From contig NZ_CP109907.1 in the NCBI RefSeq assembly GCF_033097525.1, positions 2,914,001 to 2,978,000 of the forward strand: a stretch of 64,000 bases of DNA, written 5' to 3'. The notes under the pieces were generated by a model. It made no database searches, was not told where the DNA came from, and worked only from the letters and a program-made list of their open reading frames with translations. Source of the stretch: Sphingobacterium sp. UGAL515B_05. GTDB taxonomy: Bacteria; Bacteroidota; Bacteroidia; Sphingobacteriales; Sphingobacteriaceae. Positions 44,278 through 53,888 of this stretch are shown here, one piece after another (positions within the stretch are counted from its first letter, which is position 1; every line of letters starts with the position of its first letter). The translations under genes and the position numbers were made by a program.

Positions 44278-44343
44278 ACCGAAGAAGCACCGAACAAGCT
44301 CCGAAGAAGTACCGAACAAGCACCGAACGATCTCCGAATTTGG
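44278..44343. repeat. Array of six 11-bp tandem repeats
   Basis: Units start at 44278, 44289, 44300, 44311, 44322 and 44333: ACCGAAGAAGC, ACCGAACAAGC, TCCGAAGAAGT, ACCGAACAAGC, ACCGAACGATC, TCCGAATTTGG. The core CCGAA is kept in all six; the array decays at its right end. The unit length is about one DNA turn and is not a multiple of three. Confidence 0.85.
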
Positions 44344-44355
44344 TCGCTCGTTAAA

Positions 44356-44393
44356 CATAAAAAAGTCCCGTGCATTGCACGGGACTTTTTGAG
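44356..44393. terminator. Terminator after valS
   Basis: AAAAGTCCCGTGC, ATT, GCACGGGACTTTT: a perfect stem with T-runs on either strand. Confidence 0.9.
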
Positions 44394-44409
44394 ATGTATA
44401 GTGTAGCTG

Positions 44410-47046
44410 TTAACCTAACGCTGTTAAGCTTTCTTGAAGAATTTTAATCTTCGCTTCGGCATCAGCCTTTTTACTTTTTTCGTTTTCAACAATTTCAGGT
44501 TTAGCATTTTGCACAAACCGTTCATTGGAAAGCTTTTTGTCTACAGATACAAGAAAACCTTTTAGGTATTCCAATTCTTTCTCGATACGTTCACGTTCAG
44601 CATCCGCATCAATATTATTTTCCAACGTAACATAACATTCGTCTTTGCCGGCAAGGAAACTTGCTGCACCAGTTATTTTCTCGGAAACAAAAGTGACACC
44701 CTCCAAGTTTGCAATCTTTGTGATGATATCAATATATTGCTCCAGGTTGACGTCCGATTGTTGATTGATCGCTAACGGTAAAGCAACTTTAGGGGAGATA
44801 CCTTTAGAATTGCGAATATTGCGAACTTCCGAAATAATCTGTTGAGCGATAGCGAAATCTTTTATCAGTTGCTCATCAAAATCATTCGCTGTAGGATAAG
44901 CGGCTACGATAATGCAATCTTTCTCGTCTTTCACACCGAACAGTTCGTCATGCCACAATTCTTCTGTTAGGAAAGGCATGAAAGGATGTACTAAAGTGAG
45001 TATACGTTGGAAAAAAGATTTTACTGTTGCTAAGGTTTCGCTAGAAATAGGGGAGCCATAAGCCGGTTTCACTAATTCAAGGTACCAGGCACAGAAGTCA
45101 TCCCATACCAATTTGTAGGTTGTCATCAGTGCATCTGATAAACGATAGTGTTTGAAGTTCTCTTCGATATCGACCAGAGCTTGATTTAACCTTGCTTCAA
45201 ACCAAGATGCCGAAATCTTATCTGAATCCGAAGCTGGAGTAGTTGTAATTTCCCAGCCTTTAACCAAGCGGAATGCGTTCCAGATCTTATTAGCAAAATT
45301 ACGGCCCTGTACACAAAGTTCTACATCAAAAGGAAGGTCATTACCTGCTGGAGCAGTCAATAACATGCCCATCCGCGTAGCATCTGCACCATATTCATTC
45401 ATCAAATCAATCGGATCAGGAGAGTTGCCCAGTGATTTAGACATTTTACGGCCCAGTTTGTCGCGTACAATACCCGTGAAATAAACATTTTCAAAAGGCA
45501 ATTGTCCGCGGAATTCATATCCTGAAACGATCATACGTGCTACCCAAAAGAAAATGATGTCTGGGGCAGTGACTAAATCTTGCGTAGGGTAATAGTAGTT
45601 GATTTCTGCATTTTCTGGTTCATTGATACCATTGAAAACCGAAATTGGCCATAGCCAAGCTGAAAACCAAGTATCTAGCACATCCTCATCTTGACGTAGA
45701 TCGGTCAATTGAAGCGTTGTATTACCTGATTTTTCCTGCGCTAAAACAAGAGCCTCTTCAACCGTTTGTGCAACCACAAAGTCTTCGTTTCCATCGCCAT
45801 AGAAATAAGCCGGTATCTGGTGTCCCCACCACAATTGTCTTGAGATATTCCAGTCGGTAACATTCTCCATCCAATTGCGGTAAATATTTTTGAATTTCGT
45901 TGGATGAAATTTAATGGTATCATCCATAACATTATCCAATGCCGGTTTTGCAAGATCCTCCATCTTAAGGAACCACTGATTAGAGATTTTTGGCTCAATA
46001 ACAGCACCTGTTCGCTCGGAAGTTCCAACATTATTGGTATAGTTTTCAACTTGCTCCAATAATCCTTTTTCCTCCAGCTCTTTCTCGATTTCCTTACGGA
46101 CTTTAAAACGATCCATGCCGGCGTAATGCAGGCCATTGTCGTTTAGTTTTGCTTCGTCGGTAAAGATGTCGACAAATTCCAGGTTGTGCTTTTTACCTAG
46201 TGCGTAGTCATTCACATCGTGCGCTGGAGTAACTTTAAGGCATCCTGTACCAAACTCCAAATCGACATATTCATCTTCAATGATGTTCACTTTTCTGCCA
46301 ACGATCGGCACGATTACTTGCTTTCCTTTTAACCAGGTGTAGCGCTCATCATTGGGATTGATACACACGGCTGTATCACCAAATATGGTTTCAGGACGGG
46401 TCGTCGCCACAACAATATATTGATCGGTGCCCTCAACCTGATATTTCAAGTGATATAATTTGCCGTTTTTCTCTTTATAAATAACCTCTTCGTCAGAGAT
46501 ATTTGTTTTTGCTTCGGGATCCCAGTTGACCATACGGTAACCACGATAGATCAATCCTTTATGATATAAATCGACAAATACGCGGATAACAGATTGATAT
46601 AGCTCCGGATCCATGGTAAAACGTGTACGATCCCAGTCACAGGAAGCGCCAAGTTTTTCAAGCTGTTTTAAAATAATACCACCGTATTTTTCTTTCCATT
46701 CCCAAGCGTGTTTTAAGAAATCTTCACGTGATAAAGATCGTTTGTCAATTCCTTGTTCTTTCAACATAGCGACGACCTTAGCTTCAGTGGCAATGGAGGC
46801 GTGATCGGTCCCCGGTACCCAACAAGCGTTTTTTCCCTGCATACGTGCGCGGCGAATCAAAACGTCCTGAATGGTATTATTCAGCATATGCCCCATGTGC
46901 AATACTCCCGTGACATTCGGAGGAGGCATCACAATCGTGTAAGGTTCACGTTCGTCCGGGGTGGAACGGAAAAATCCATTCGCTTTCCAATAGCTGTACC
47001 ATTTTTCTTCAGCTTCTTTTGGATTGTAAGTTTTCGCTATGCTCAT
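44410..47046 (-). CDS. valS: Valyl-tRNA synthetase
   Basis: 878 residues from [16 protein letters not shown] (47046); an upstream in-frame ATG at 47079 adds a non-conserved stretch. [13 protein letters not shown] (41-53) is the HIGH motif and KMSKS is at 534-538. The editing (CP1) domain with [10 protein letters not shown] is at about 215-224, and the anticodon-binding domain and C-terminal coiled coil follow. It charges tRNA-Val with valine and hydrolyses mischarged threonine. Single gene, with a strong terminator. Confidence 0.97.
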   Translation of the reverse strand: MSIAKTYNPKEAEEKWYSYWKANGFFRSTPDEREPYTIVMPPPNVTGVLHMGHMLNNTIQDVLIRRARMQGKNACWVPGTDHASIATEAKVVAMLKEQGIDKRSLSREDFLKHAWEWKEKYGGIILKQLEKLGASCDWDRTRFTMDPELYQSVIRVFVDLYHKGLIYRGYRMVNWDPEAKTNISDEEVIYKEKNGKLYHLKYQVEGTDQYIVVATTRPETIFGDTAVCINPNDERYTWLKGKQVIVPIVGRKVNIIEDEYVDLEFGTGCLKVTPAHDVNDYALGKKHNLEFVDIFTDEAKLNDNGLHYAGMDRFKVRKEIEKELEEKGLLEQVENYTNNVGTSERTGAVIEPKISNQWFLKMEDLAKPALDNVMDDTIKFHPTKFKNIYRNWMENVTDWNISRQLWWGHQIPAYFYGDGNEDFVVAQTVEEALVLAQEKSGNTTLQLTDLRQDEDVLDTWFSAWLWPISVFNGINEPENAEINYYYPTQDLVTAPDIIFFWVARMIVSGYEFRGQLPFENVYFTGIVRDKLGRKMSKSLGNSPDPIDLMNEYGADATRMGMLLTAPAGNDLPFDVELCVQGRNFANKIWNAFRLVKGWEITTTPASDSDKISASWFEARLNQALVDIEENFKHYRLSDALMTTYKLVWDDFCAWYLELVKPAYGSPISSETLATVKSFFQRILTLVHPFMPFLTEELWHDELFGVKDEKDCIIVAAYPTANDFDEQLIKDFAIAQQIISEVRNIRNSKGISPKVALPLAINQQSDVNLEQYIDIITKIANLEGVTFVSEKITGAASFLAGKDECYVTLENNIDADAERERIEKELEYLKGFLVSVDKKLSNERFVQNAKPEIVENEKSKKADAEAKIKILQESLTALG

Positions 47047-47333
47047 TTTAAATTTTATATTCAAACTTTTAAGGAACACAAAAGTAAGGAATTCTATGTT
47101 ATTTTCCTTAGTTATCGACTTATCTTGTTCTCAAACAACGAGAAGCCCTGTATAAAGCTTAGTCTTTCGATTCAATGAAGGTCCTGCTTCAGCTGAAGAG
47201 GGAGATATTCAAGCTGTGTAGTACATTATCCGCTATTTATAGTTTTTTAATCTTTTCTTCATATTACTAAGTAATTAGCCTGTATTTCATGTAAATTAAT
47301 GTAAATTTGCCTGTTTTATTTTTACACGAAGGA

Positions 47334-49214
47334 ATGCAACGATTTGCTAATGAGCTTAGGGCTTTAACACAATATTTTCTATTCTGGTTAATTATCTGTT
47401 TTATAGATAGATTAATTTTTATTACTGCTTTTTTTGAGAAAATAGTTTTTTCCAATTTTTCGGAAATTTTTAAGATTTATTATCACGGTCTGAATCTGGA
47501 TTTTTCAGCTGTCTCTTATATTTGCGCACTACCATTTCTGGTGTATTGCCTGTTAGGGTTTTTCCCAAAACTGAAACCTAAAAGACTGCTCTTGGATATT
47601 TATACCATTATCGTCCTGGTATTGTTCTTTGTGACAAGTTTTATCAATGTCAATATCTATCGGGAATGGGGCGACAAGATTTCTAAACGTGCCATCGATG
47701 CATTTTTCGCCTCACCTTCAGGGGCCGTAGCTTCGGCAGAGTCCACACCGGTATTCCTCCCAATCGTCGGTATGTTGATCGGTATATTCTGTGGATATTT
47801 TCTATACCGCTGGATGTTTAAAAAAGTCTCTTTTTTCAATATCAAATCTCCTGTAGGTAACTTTTTCAAACTCGCAATCGGAGTTTTTGTGCTCTTTACG
47901 TTTATTCGCGGTGGTTATGGGAGAGCAACATTAAACCCTAGTAAGGCCTATTATTCCGAGGAAACATTTTATAATCATGCAGCAGTTAATACCCAATGGT
48001 CTTTTTTACGGGATTTCTTTGCCGAAAGTACCAAACTGAAAAACCCTTATAATTATTATGCGGATCAGAAAGAGATTCGGGACAAGTTGCGCCCCGCCTT
48101 TCAAAGCCAACCTGACTCTGCCGTAGAGGTATTGTCAACGACTCGTCCGAACGTCGTTATTATTATGTTGGAAAGTTTTGTCGGTGATCTTATTCAGTCT
48201 CTTGGCGGGGAAAAGGGAATTACGCCACACATGGAAGAGTTGATTAAAGACGGTATTTTGTTTGACCATATTTATTCTGCTGCTGATCGGTCCGACAAAG
48301 GCATGGTAGCGGTGTTGAGCGGCTTTCCGGCGCAAGGACCCGAGAGTATTATCAAGTATATCGACAAACATGAAAATATGCCTGCCATTGGGCAAGAGTT
48401 CGATCATGCCGGCTATGAAACATCATTTTATCATGGCGGTCAGAGTGAGTTTTACAATTTTAAATCGTATATGCTGACGCATGGGATGTCTAGGGTGGTG
48501 GATAACGCCAATTTTGAATTGGATGCCGAGCGTGCTTCTTGGGGTGTATATGACCATGTGGTCTTTAATCAAATGATCAAAGACTTCAGAAAAGAGAAAC
48601 AGCCTTTCTTTTCGACGATCTTTACCTTAATTAATCACGAACCATTTGAGTTAAAACACGGCTATAAATTTGGCAACGCTACCAATGCGGATAAATTCCG
48701 AAGTACAGCAAATTATACGGATTCAGCTGTTTTTGATTTTATCAATAAAGCTAAAAAGGAAGCTTGGTATAAGAACACTCTTTTTGTTATCGTGGCCGAC
48801 CATGGACATCGACTTCCATCTGAAAAATGGGAGCTATTTCACCCCAATCGCTTTCATATTCCGCTGATCTTTTTCGGTGATGTTATAAAACCTGAATATC
48901 GTGGGAAAATATTTAATAGAATCGGCAATCAAACGGATTTGGCGGCAACTTTATTGACACAATTGAAGCTCCCAACAGATCGTTATCATTGGAGCCGGGA
49001 TCTTTTTAATCCGACGACGCCTCAAATTGCATTTTACAATTCGAAGGATGCCTTTGGTGTGATTACCCCACAACAGGCGGTTTCTTTCGATAATGTAGGC
49101 AGAATTATCAATTACAGATCCAACAAGGAATATCCTGCTGGCAAAACAGACAGCTTATTGAATATTGGCAAAGCGTATTATCAAGACGTATACCGTGAAT
49201 TTTTAAAATATTAG
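47334..49214 (+). CDS. LTA synthase-like sulfatase-fold membrane transferase (copy 1)
   Basis: 626 residues from MQRFANELRALT (47334). Five membrane segments (about 15-35, 58-78, 88-106, 138-160, 178-192) are followed by FIRGGYGRATLNPSKAYYS and a periplasmic alkaline-phosphatase/sulfatase domain. Metal-site residues include Glu280 in IIMLESF and the nucleophile position, here Ser320 in AADRSDKGM. Later metal-binding motifs are NHEPFE and IVADHGH. This is LtaS/OpgB-type architecture. Bacteroidota lack lipoteichoic acid, so it probably moves phosphoglycerol or phosphoethanolamine onto a glycan or lipid. The next gene is 4 bp away. Confidence 0.88.
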   Translation: MQRFANELRALTQYFLFWLIICFIDRLIFITAFFEKIVFSNFSEIFKIYYHGLNLDFSAVSYICALPFLVYCLLGFFPKLKPKRLLLDIYTIIVLVLFFVTSFINVNIYREWGDKISKRAIDAFFASPSGAVASAESTPVFLPIVGMLIGIFCGYFLYRWMFKKVSFFNIKSPVGNFFKLAIGVFVLFTFIRGGYGRATLNPSKAYYSEETFYNHAAVNTQWSFLRDFFAESTKLKNPYNYYADQKEIRDKLRPAFQSQPDSAVEVLSTTRPNVVIIMLESFVGDLIQSLGGEKGITPHMEELIKDGILFDHIYSAADRSDKGMVAVLSGFPAQGPESIIKYIDKHENMPAIGQEFDHAGYETSFYHGGQSEFYNFKSYMLTHGMSRVVDNANFELDAERASWGVYDHVVFNQMIKDFRKEKQPFFSTIFTLINHEPFELKHGYKFGNATNADKFRSTANYTDSAVFDFINKAKKEAWYKNTLFVIVADHGHRLPSEKWELFHPNRFHIPLIFFGDVIKPEYRGKIFNRIGNQTDLAATLLTQLKLPTDRYHWSRDLFNPTTPQIAFYNSKDAFGVITPQQAVSFDNVGRIINYRSNKEYPAGKTDSLLNIGKAYYQDVYREFLKY

Positions 49215-49218
49215 GGCT

Positions 49219-51144
49219 ATGAAATTAAAAGGAGTATTTGCACCTTATTTTGCTGTCGCAATTCGTTTTATCTTTCTTCTAGTCATCTATGCGTTATTGC
49301 GATTGGGGTTTTATGGCGTCAATGCTTCCTTATTTCCTCATGTCGATGCAGGTAAGCTCCTGGTGATGTTTGCGGGTGGCGTACGATTCGACATCGTGGC
49401 ACTCCTGTATCTAAATATCCTGTATATTGTTATGCAGACTATACCAGGTCCATTTAAATCGAATAAAATCTATCAAAAAGTTGCAAAATGGATCTTTGTC
49501 GTGACCAATTCAATTGGTATAGCGTTAAATCTGATTGATTTTGCCTACTATCCATTTACCCTCAAAAGAACGACAGGAACAGTAATCGACCAATTTTCCA
49601 ATGAATCCAACCTGATGAAGCTGGCTTTTGATTTCTGTTTGGATTATTGGTATCTCATTATCGTGTTGGTACTGGTTGTTTATGGTTTGATTAAATCGTA
49701 TAAACTTGTTCAAATTGAAAGGATTACGAAATATAGCTGGAAGTCATTTTTGATCCAATTGCCTTTGTTTTTATTGACTGCTTTTCTTTTTATTGGTGGT
49801 GTGCGTGGCGGTTGGGCACACAGTACCCGTCCAATTACATTAAGTAACGCGGGTGATTATGTAGAGACGCCAGAAGAAATGAATATCGTACTGAATACGC
49901 CATTTAGTATATTGAAAACATTGAAGGCTGTTAATCTTAAACCTGTCCATTATTATTCCGAACAAGAGCTTGAACAGTTATACAATCCTATTCATGTACC
50001 GCAATCAGACCAACCTTTTGCAAAGAAAAATGTCGTCGTTCTGATTTTGGAGAGTTTTGCAAAGGAGCATTTTGGTGAATTGAATAAAGATATTCAAGGT
50101 GGTAAATACAAAGGTTATACGCCTTTTATGGATTCATTGATCCGCAATGCTTACACCTTTACCGATACCTATGCCAATGGTCGTAAATCAATTGATGCCC
50201 TACCATCAGTCATTACGGGCATTCCTTCCATAGGAGAGCCTTTTGTACTTTCGATATATTCTGGAAATGAAACCACAAGCTTAGCGAAGCTTTTAGGGAA
50301 AAAGGGATATGAGACTGCTTTTTTTCACGGAGCACCCAATGGCAGTATGGGCTTCTCCGCTTATATGAAACTGGCGGGTATTCAGCATTATTTTGGTAAA
50401 AATGAATATAACAATGATGCTGACTTTGATGGTATATGGGGAATCTGGGATGAACCGTTTTTGCAATTTGTAGCGAATAAGATCAACACTTTCCATCAGC
50501 CATTTTTCGCTAGTTTCTTCTCTTTATCTTCGCATCACCCATTTAAGGTACCTGAAAAGTATCAGGGGAAATTTCCTAAAGGACCTTTGCCCGTACAGGA
50601 ACCCATTGGATATACCGATAATGCGCTGCGTGAATTTTTTGCAACAGCTTCCAAAATGCCCTGGTACAAAAATACCATATTCGTTATCTGTGCAGACCAT
50701 GCTACTGTAAGCTACCTGCCGGAATATCAAACGGCAGCAGGGGGCTTCCAAATTCCAATAATATTTTATGCACCTGGGGATAATCTAGTTGGCAAAGCGG
50801 ATAAACTGGTACAGCAAATAGATATTATGCCTACGATTTTAAATTATCTGCACTACGATGAACCTTATTTTGCCTTTGGTTCGGATGCCTTTAAACCCGG
50901 TAAGGATAATTTTGTGCTCAATAACAATGCGGGGACTTATAACCTTTATTATAAAGATTATATGATGTCTTATGATGGACTGAAAGTGACATCATTCTAT
51001 GATCTTAAAAAAGATCGTTTGATGAAACAGGATCTGTTGAAACAACATCCCGCAGTATTGGATACCATGGAAAGCAAGATGAAAGCTTTTATTCAACAAT
51101 ATAACAACCGTATGATCGAAAACAAGCTGACCTATAAAAAATAG
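49219..51144 (+). CDS. LTA synthase-like sulfatase-fold membrane transferase (copy 2)
   Basis: 641 residues, four bases after copy 1, so the two form an operon. Five membrane segments in the first 195 residues, then FIGGVRGGWAHSTRPI. The sulfatase domain includes Glu278 in LILESF and Ser324 in NGRKSIDALPSVITG at the nucleophile position (threonine in LtaS), then HHPFKVP and CADHATVSY. It is homologous to copy 1 but divergent, suggesting separate donors or acceptors rather than redundancy. Expected in the inner membrane with the catalytic domain outside. Confidence 0.88.
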   Translation: MKLKGVFAPYFAVAIRFIFLLVIYALLRLGFYGVNASLFPHVDAGKLLVMFAGGVRFDIVALLYLNILYIVMQTIPGPFKSNKIYQKVAKWIFVVTNSIGIALNLIDFAYYPFTLKRTTGTVIDQFSNESNLMKLAFDFCLDYWYLIIVLVLVVYGLIKSYKLVQIERITKYSWKSFLIQLPLFLLTAFLFIGGVRGGWAHSTRPITLSNAGDYVETPEEMNIVLNTPFSILKTLKAVNLKPVHYYSEQELEQLYNPIHVPQSDQPFAKKNVVVLILESFAKEHFGELNKDIQGGKYKGYTPFMDSLIRNAYTFTDTYANGRKSIDALPSVITGIPSIGEPFVLSIYSGNETTSLAKLLGKKGYETAFFHGAPNGSMGFSAYMKLAGIQHYFGKNEYNNDADFDGIWGIWDEPFLQFVANKINTFHQPFFASFFSLSSHHPFKVPEKYQGKFPKGPLPVQEPIGYTDNALREFFATASKMPWYKNTIFVICADHATVSYLPEYQTAAGGFQIPIIFYAPGDNLVGKADKLVQQIDIMPTILNYLHYDEPYFAFGSDAFKPGKDNFVLNNNAGTYNLYYKDYMMSYDGLKVTSFYDLKKDRLMKQDLLKQHPAVLDTMESKMKAFIQQYNNRMIENKLTYKK

Positions 51145-51156
51145 GCAGCTGGTTTT

Positions 51157-52227
51157 CTATTTGTTTAGCCTAGACCGAATGCTTCTATCGATCATAAATA
51201 ACATTAAATCATAGACGAGGTAGATCAAAGGTAAGGTGAAGATGACCAACAGGATAAAGCCACGCGACTTATCGTCGAAAGAGCCATTGACAAGATAGTT
51301 GGCCAGACTGGACCAAAACCAGATGAAGAAGTAGAAAGAGCTTGGAATGATCAAATTGCCCAGGAGCAGTGCATAGTCGTATTTACCCAGTTTATATTTT
51401 AGATAGATATATCGGATATGGAGGCAAAGCAGGCATATTGACCCGATCAAAGCAAGTAATTCGGGACTTAACCAAAGTATTACTTTTGCCAATAAGTTGG
51501 TTTTTAAGCCGACTTCAATATGAAAACTTTCTTTGTTTTCTACCTGATCAATTCTCCATTGAACAATGGAATCTGTCTGTAATTTGGCGGTTCCCAGATC
51601 CTGTGTAAGTACATCCATCTTCCCATCGAGGTGCAGATACAGTTCAATCGGCCCAAAGGACGACCAATATCTGGAAGGAAATAAGAGGTAGTCAATTTTG
51701 TATCTCGTCCGAATATCCCGTCGGTCATAACCCATGTAAGCGCTGTATTGAATCTGAATGCTGTTATCTCCTTTGTGTAGTTTAGCGGTAAAATAAAAGG
51801 CATCATCCAGCGAAATACGCTTCCATTCATCGTTGTCATAACTGATTTCATAATAACCATCTTTTAGCCGTAAAAAGGGGAAGTTGGCATCGGGTTGATC
51901 CATTTTTTTTGCGTCAATTTCGTCTCCATTGACAAGGATGCGATCCAATCCATTCATATTTAGGGCGAGAAATACAAGTGGCAATTTGATATCTTCTTCG
52001 GCCTTGATGTTATAGACAATGCTGAAATGACTGTGATAATCAGTATCGTAGTCTATGGTATCTGTTGTCAGGTGAATGTCAATACGCTCATTGGTAACTT
52101 TCACTTTCTCTGCCGGAACAAGCTGTCCAGTGATACTATGAGGTGCCATTGGATTTGCCATGTTGGCAAACAATGTCCTTACAGCGAGCAATAGATAGAC
52201 AGTTGTTAGTAGATTTTTATACTTCAT
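51157..52227 (-). CDS. Membrane protein of unknown function with large periplasmic domain
   Basis: 356 residues. A signal peptide ends near TLFANMANP. Residues about 25-235 form a beta-rich extracytoplasmic domain (IDIHLTTDTIDYDTDYHSHFSIVY, RYWSSFGPIELYLHLDG). Four membrane helices at the C-terminus (about 250-270, 280-300, 315-335 and 338-350) end in a basic tail. I do not recognise the family. It is convergent with the LtaS-like pair, 12 bp apart, with no clear terminator in between. Function not inferred. Confidence 0.65.
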   Translation of the reverse strand: MKYKNLLTTVYLLLAVRTLFANMANPMAPHSITGQLVPAEKVKVTNERIDIHLTTDTIDYDTDYHSHFSIVYNIKAEEDIKLPLVFLALNMNGLDRILVNGDEIDAKKMDQPDANFPFLRLKDGYYEISYDNDEWKRISLDDAFYFTAKLHKGDNSIQIQYSAYMGYDRRDIRTRYKIDYLLFPSRYWSSFGPIELYLHLDGKMDVLTQDLGTAKLQTDSIVQWRIDQVENKESFHIEVGLKTNLLAKVILWLSPELLALIGSICLLCLHIRYIYLKYKLGKYDYALLLGNLIIPSSFYFFIWFWSSLANYLVNGSFDDKSRGFILLVIFTLPLIYLVYDLMLFMIDRSIRSRLNK

Positions 52228-52518
52228 TTGTATGATATTGCCTGTTTTTTATCAAGTTTCATATTCATTTTCCGGCCTTTACATAACATAATTAGGGCGG
52301 TTGAAGTTAGGATATGCTTGATCTTTAACAAGATGAAAGTATAAATTAAAAGGCAGAAATTAAAAAGGCGTTTTATATTCGTGTATCTCCGACTCATATT
52401 TGTCAGGGATGTGGCTTTATCCCGATACAAATAAAAGCCTTCATGATTTCGCAAACACCACTAGCAATGAAAGCGAACCAAAAGTCTTTCTGTCCAATAA
52501 TAGGAGACTCTTTCAGAA

Positions 52519-52560
52519 AAGAAAAAGACCTATGCTTTGCGGCATAGGTCTTTTTCTTTT
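52519..52560 (-). terminator. Terminator after sucB
   Basis: AAAAAGACCTATGC pairs with GCATAGGTCTTTTT around a short loop; T-runs on both strands. Confidence 0.9.
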
Positions 52561-52583
52561 TATATTCCACTTTTTATTGCGGC

Positions 52584-53825
52584 TTATACACCCAACAATA
52601 AACGAGCTGGATCTTCTAATAATTGTTTTACACGAACCAAGAAGCTTACTGACTCACGACCATCGATGATACGGTGATCATAAGAAAGCGCAATGTACAT
52701 CATTGGACGAATCACCACTTGTCCATTTTCAGCAATAGGACGTTGGATGATGTTGTGCATACCCAAGATTGCGGATTGTGGCGCATTGATGATCGGTGTA
52801 GACATCATTGATCCGAATACACCACCGTTGGTAATTGTAAATGTACCACCAGTCATCTCGTCAATCGTTAATTTGTTGTCACGGGCTTTACCTGCCAATG
52901 TAGCAATTGCTTTTTCAATTTGCTCCAATGACATGGCATCAGCATTACGGATAACCGGAACAACCAAACCTTTGGGTGCAGAAACTGCGATTGAAACGTC
53001 TGCAAAATCAGAATATACAATCTCATTATCTTCGATACGTGCATTTACCGCAGGCCATTCAGCTAATGCCGTTGTTACAGCTTTTGTAAAGAATGACATG
53101 AAGCCAAGGCCGATTCCAAATTTCTCTTTAAAGGTATCTTTATATTTAGCACGAAGATCCATGATCGGCTGCATATTGACTTCATTGAATGTTGTCAACA
53201 TAGCCGTTTCGTTTTTAACGGCAACTAAGCGTTTTGCGATTGTTTTACGTAATGAAGATAATTTCTCACGACGTTCGTTTCTAGAGCCCGCTACCGGAGC
53301 AACTGTTGCAGCTGGAGCGGCAGCAGGTTTAGCTGCTGGAGCAGCGGCTTTAGCAACAGGTTGAGCTTTTTCTGCATCTTCTTTTGTGATGCGACCTTCT
53401 TTACCTGTTCCTTTTATTGTAGAAGGATCAATTCCTTTTTCTCTTAAGATTTTTGCAGCAGCAGGAGAAGCAGTACCAGCAGCGTAGCTATCTGGATCTT
53501 CATCTTTTGCAGCGGCAGCCGCTACTGGAGCTGCATTTGACGCTTCTGCAGCAGGGGCAGCAGCTGGAGCTGAACCACCGGCAGGAGCAGCACCTTCTTC
53601 AATTGTACAAACAACAGCACCGATTTCTAAAGTATCACCTTCTTGTGCAATGATTCTTAAGATACCCGCTTTTTCAGCTGGTAATTCAAACGTTGCTTTG
53701 TCTGATTCCAGTTCGGCGATGTTTTCATCCATCTCCACATAATCGCCATCTTGTTTCAACCATTGTGATAAGGTTACCTCCGTGATTGATTCACCTACGG
53801 TTGGTACTTTAATTTCTAAGCTCAT
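52584..53825 (-). CDS. sucB: 2-oxoglutarate dehydrogenase E2, dihydrolipoyllysine succinyltransferase
   Basis: 413 residues. The lipoyl domain (1-77) has the lipoylated Lys43 in [15 protein letters not shown]. An Ala/Pro-rich linker leads to the peripheral subunit-binding domain (about 120-155, [18 protein letters not shown]). The catalytic domain has [11 protein letters not shown] with the active-site histidine. It takes succinyl groups to CoA in the TCA cycle. The gene follows sucA on the same strand (63 bp apart), so E1 and E2 are made together; E3 (lpd) is not in the window. Confidence 0.96.
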   Translation of the reverse strand: MSLEIKVPTVGESITEVTLSQWLKQDGDYVEMDENIAELESDKATFELPAEKAGILRIIAQEGDTLEIGAVVCTIEEGAAPAGGSAPAAAPAAEASNAAPVAAAAAKDEDPDSYAAGTASPAAAKILREKGIDPSTIKGTGKEGRITKEDAEKAQPVAKAAAPAAKPAAAPAATVAPVAGSRNERREKLSSLRKTIAKRLVAVKNETAMLTTFNEVNMQPIMDLRAKYKDTFKEKFGIGLGFMSFFTKAVTTALAEWPAVNARIEDNEIVYSDFADVSIAVSAPKGLVVPVIRNADAMSLEQIEKAIATLAGKARDNKLTIDEMTGGTFTITNGGVFGSMMSTPIINAPQSAILGMHNIIQRPIAENGQVVIRPMMYIALSYDHRIIDGRESVSFLVRVKQLLEDPARLLLGV

Positions 53826-53888
53826 ATATAATGTTCTTTATTGACAATTGCGTCCTATAGCTAAGACGCAATTGATTTTAAATTGTTT

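Larger units (their letters stand above)
43940..44409. other. Intergenic region between valS and DUF4342 gene
   Basis: Both flanking genes are on the minus strand, so this is upstream of DUF4342 and downstream of valS. It holds the valS terminator (44358-44392) and an array of 11-bp repeats (44278-44343). No gene seen in the rest. Confidence 0.55.

Noticed and set aside
44278..44343. CRISPR array
   Set aside because: Units are 11 bp and contiguous with no spacers, and no cas genes are in the window.
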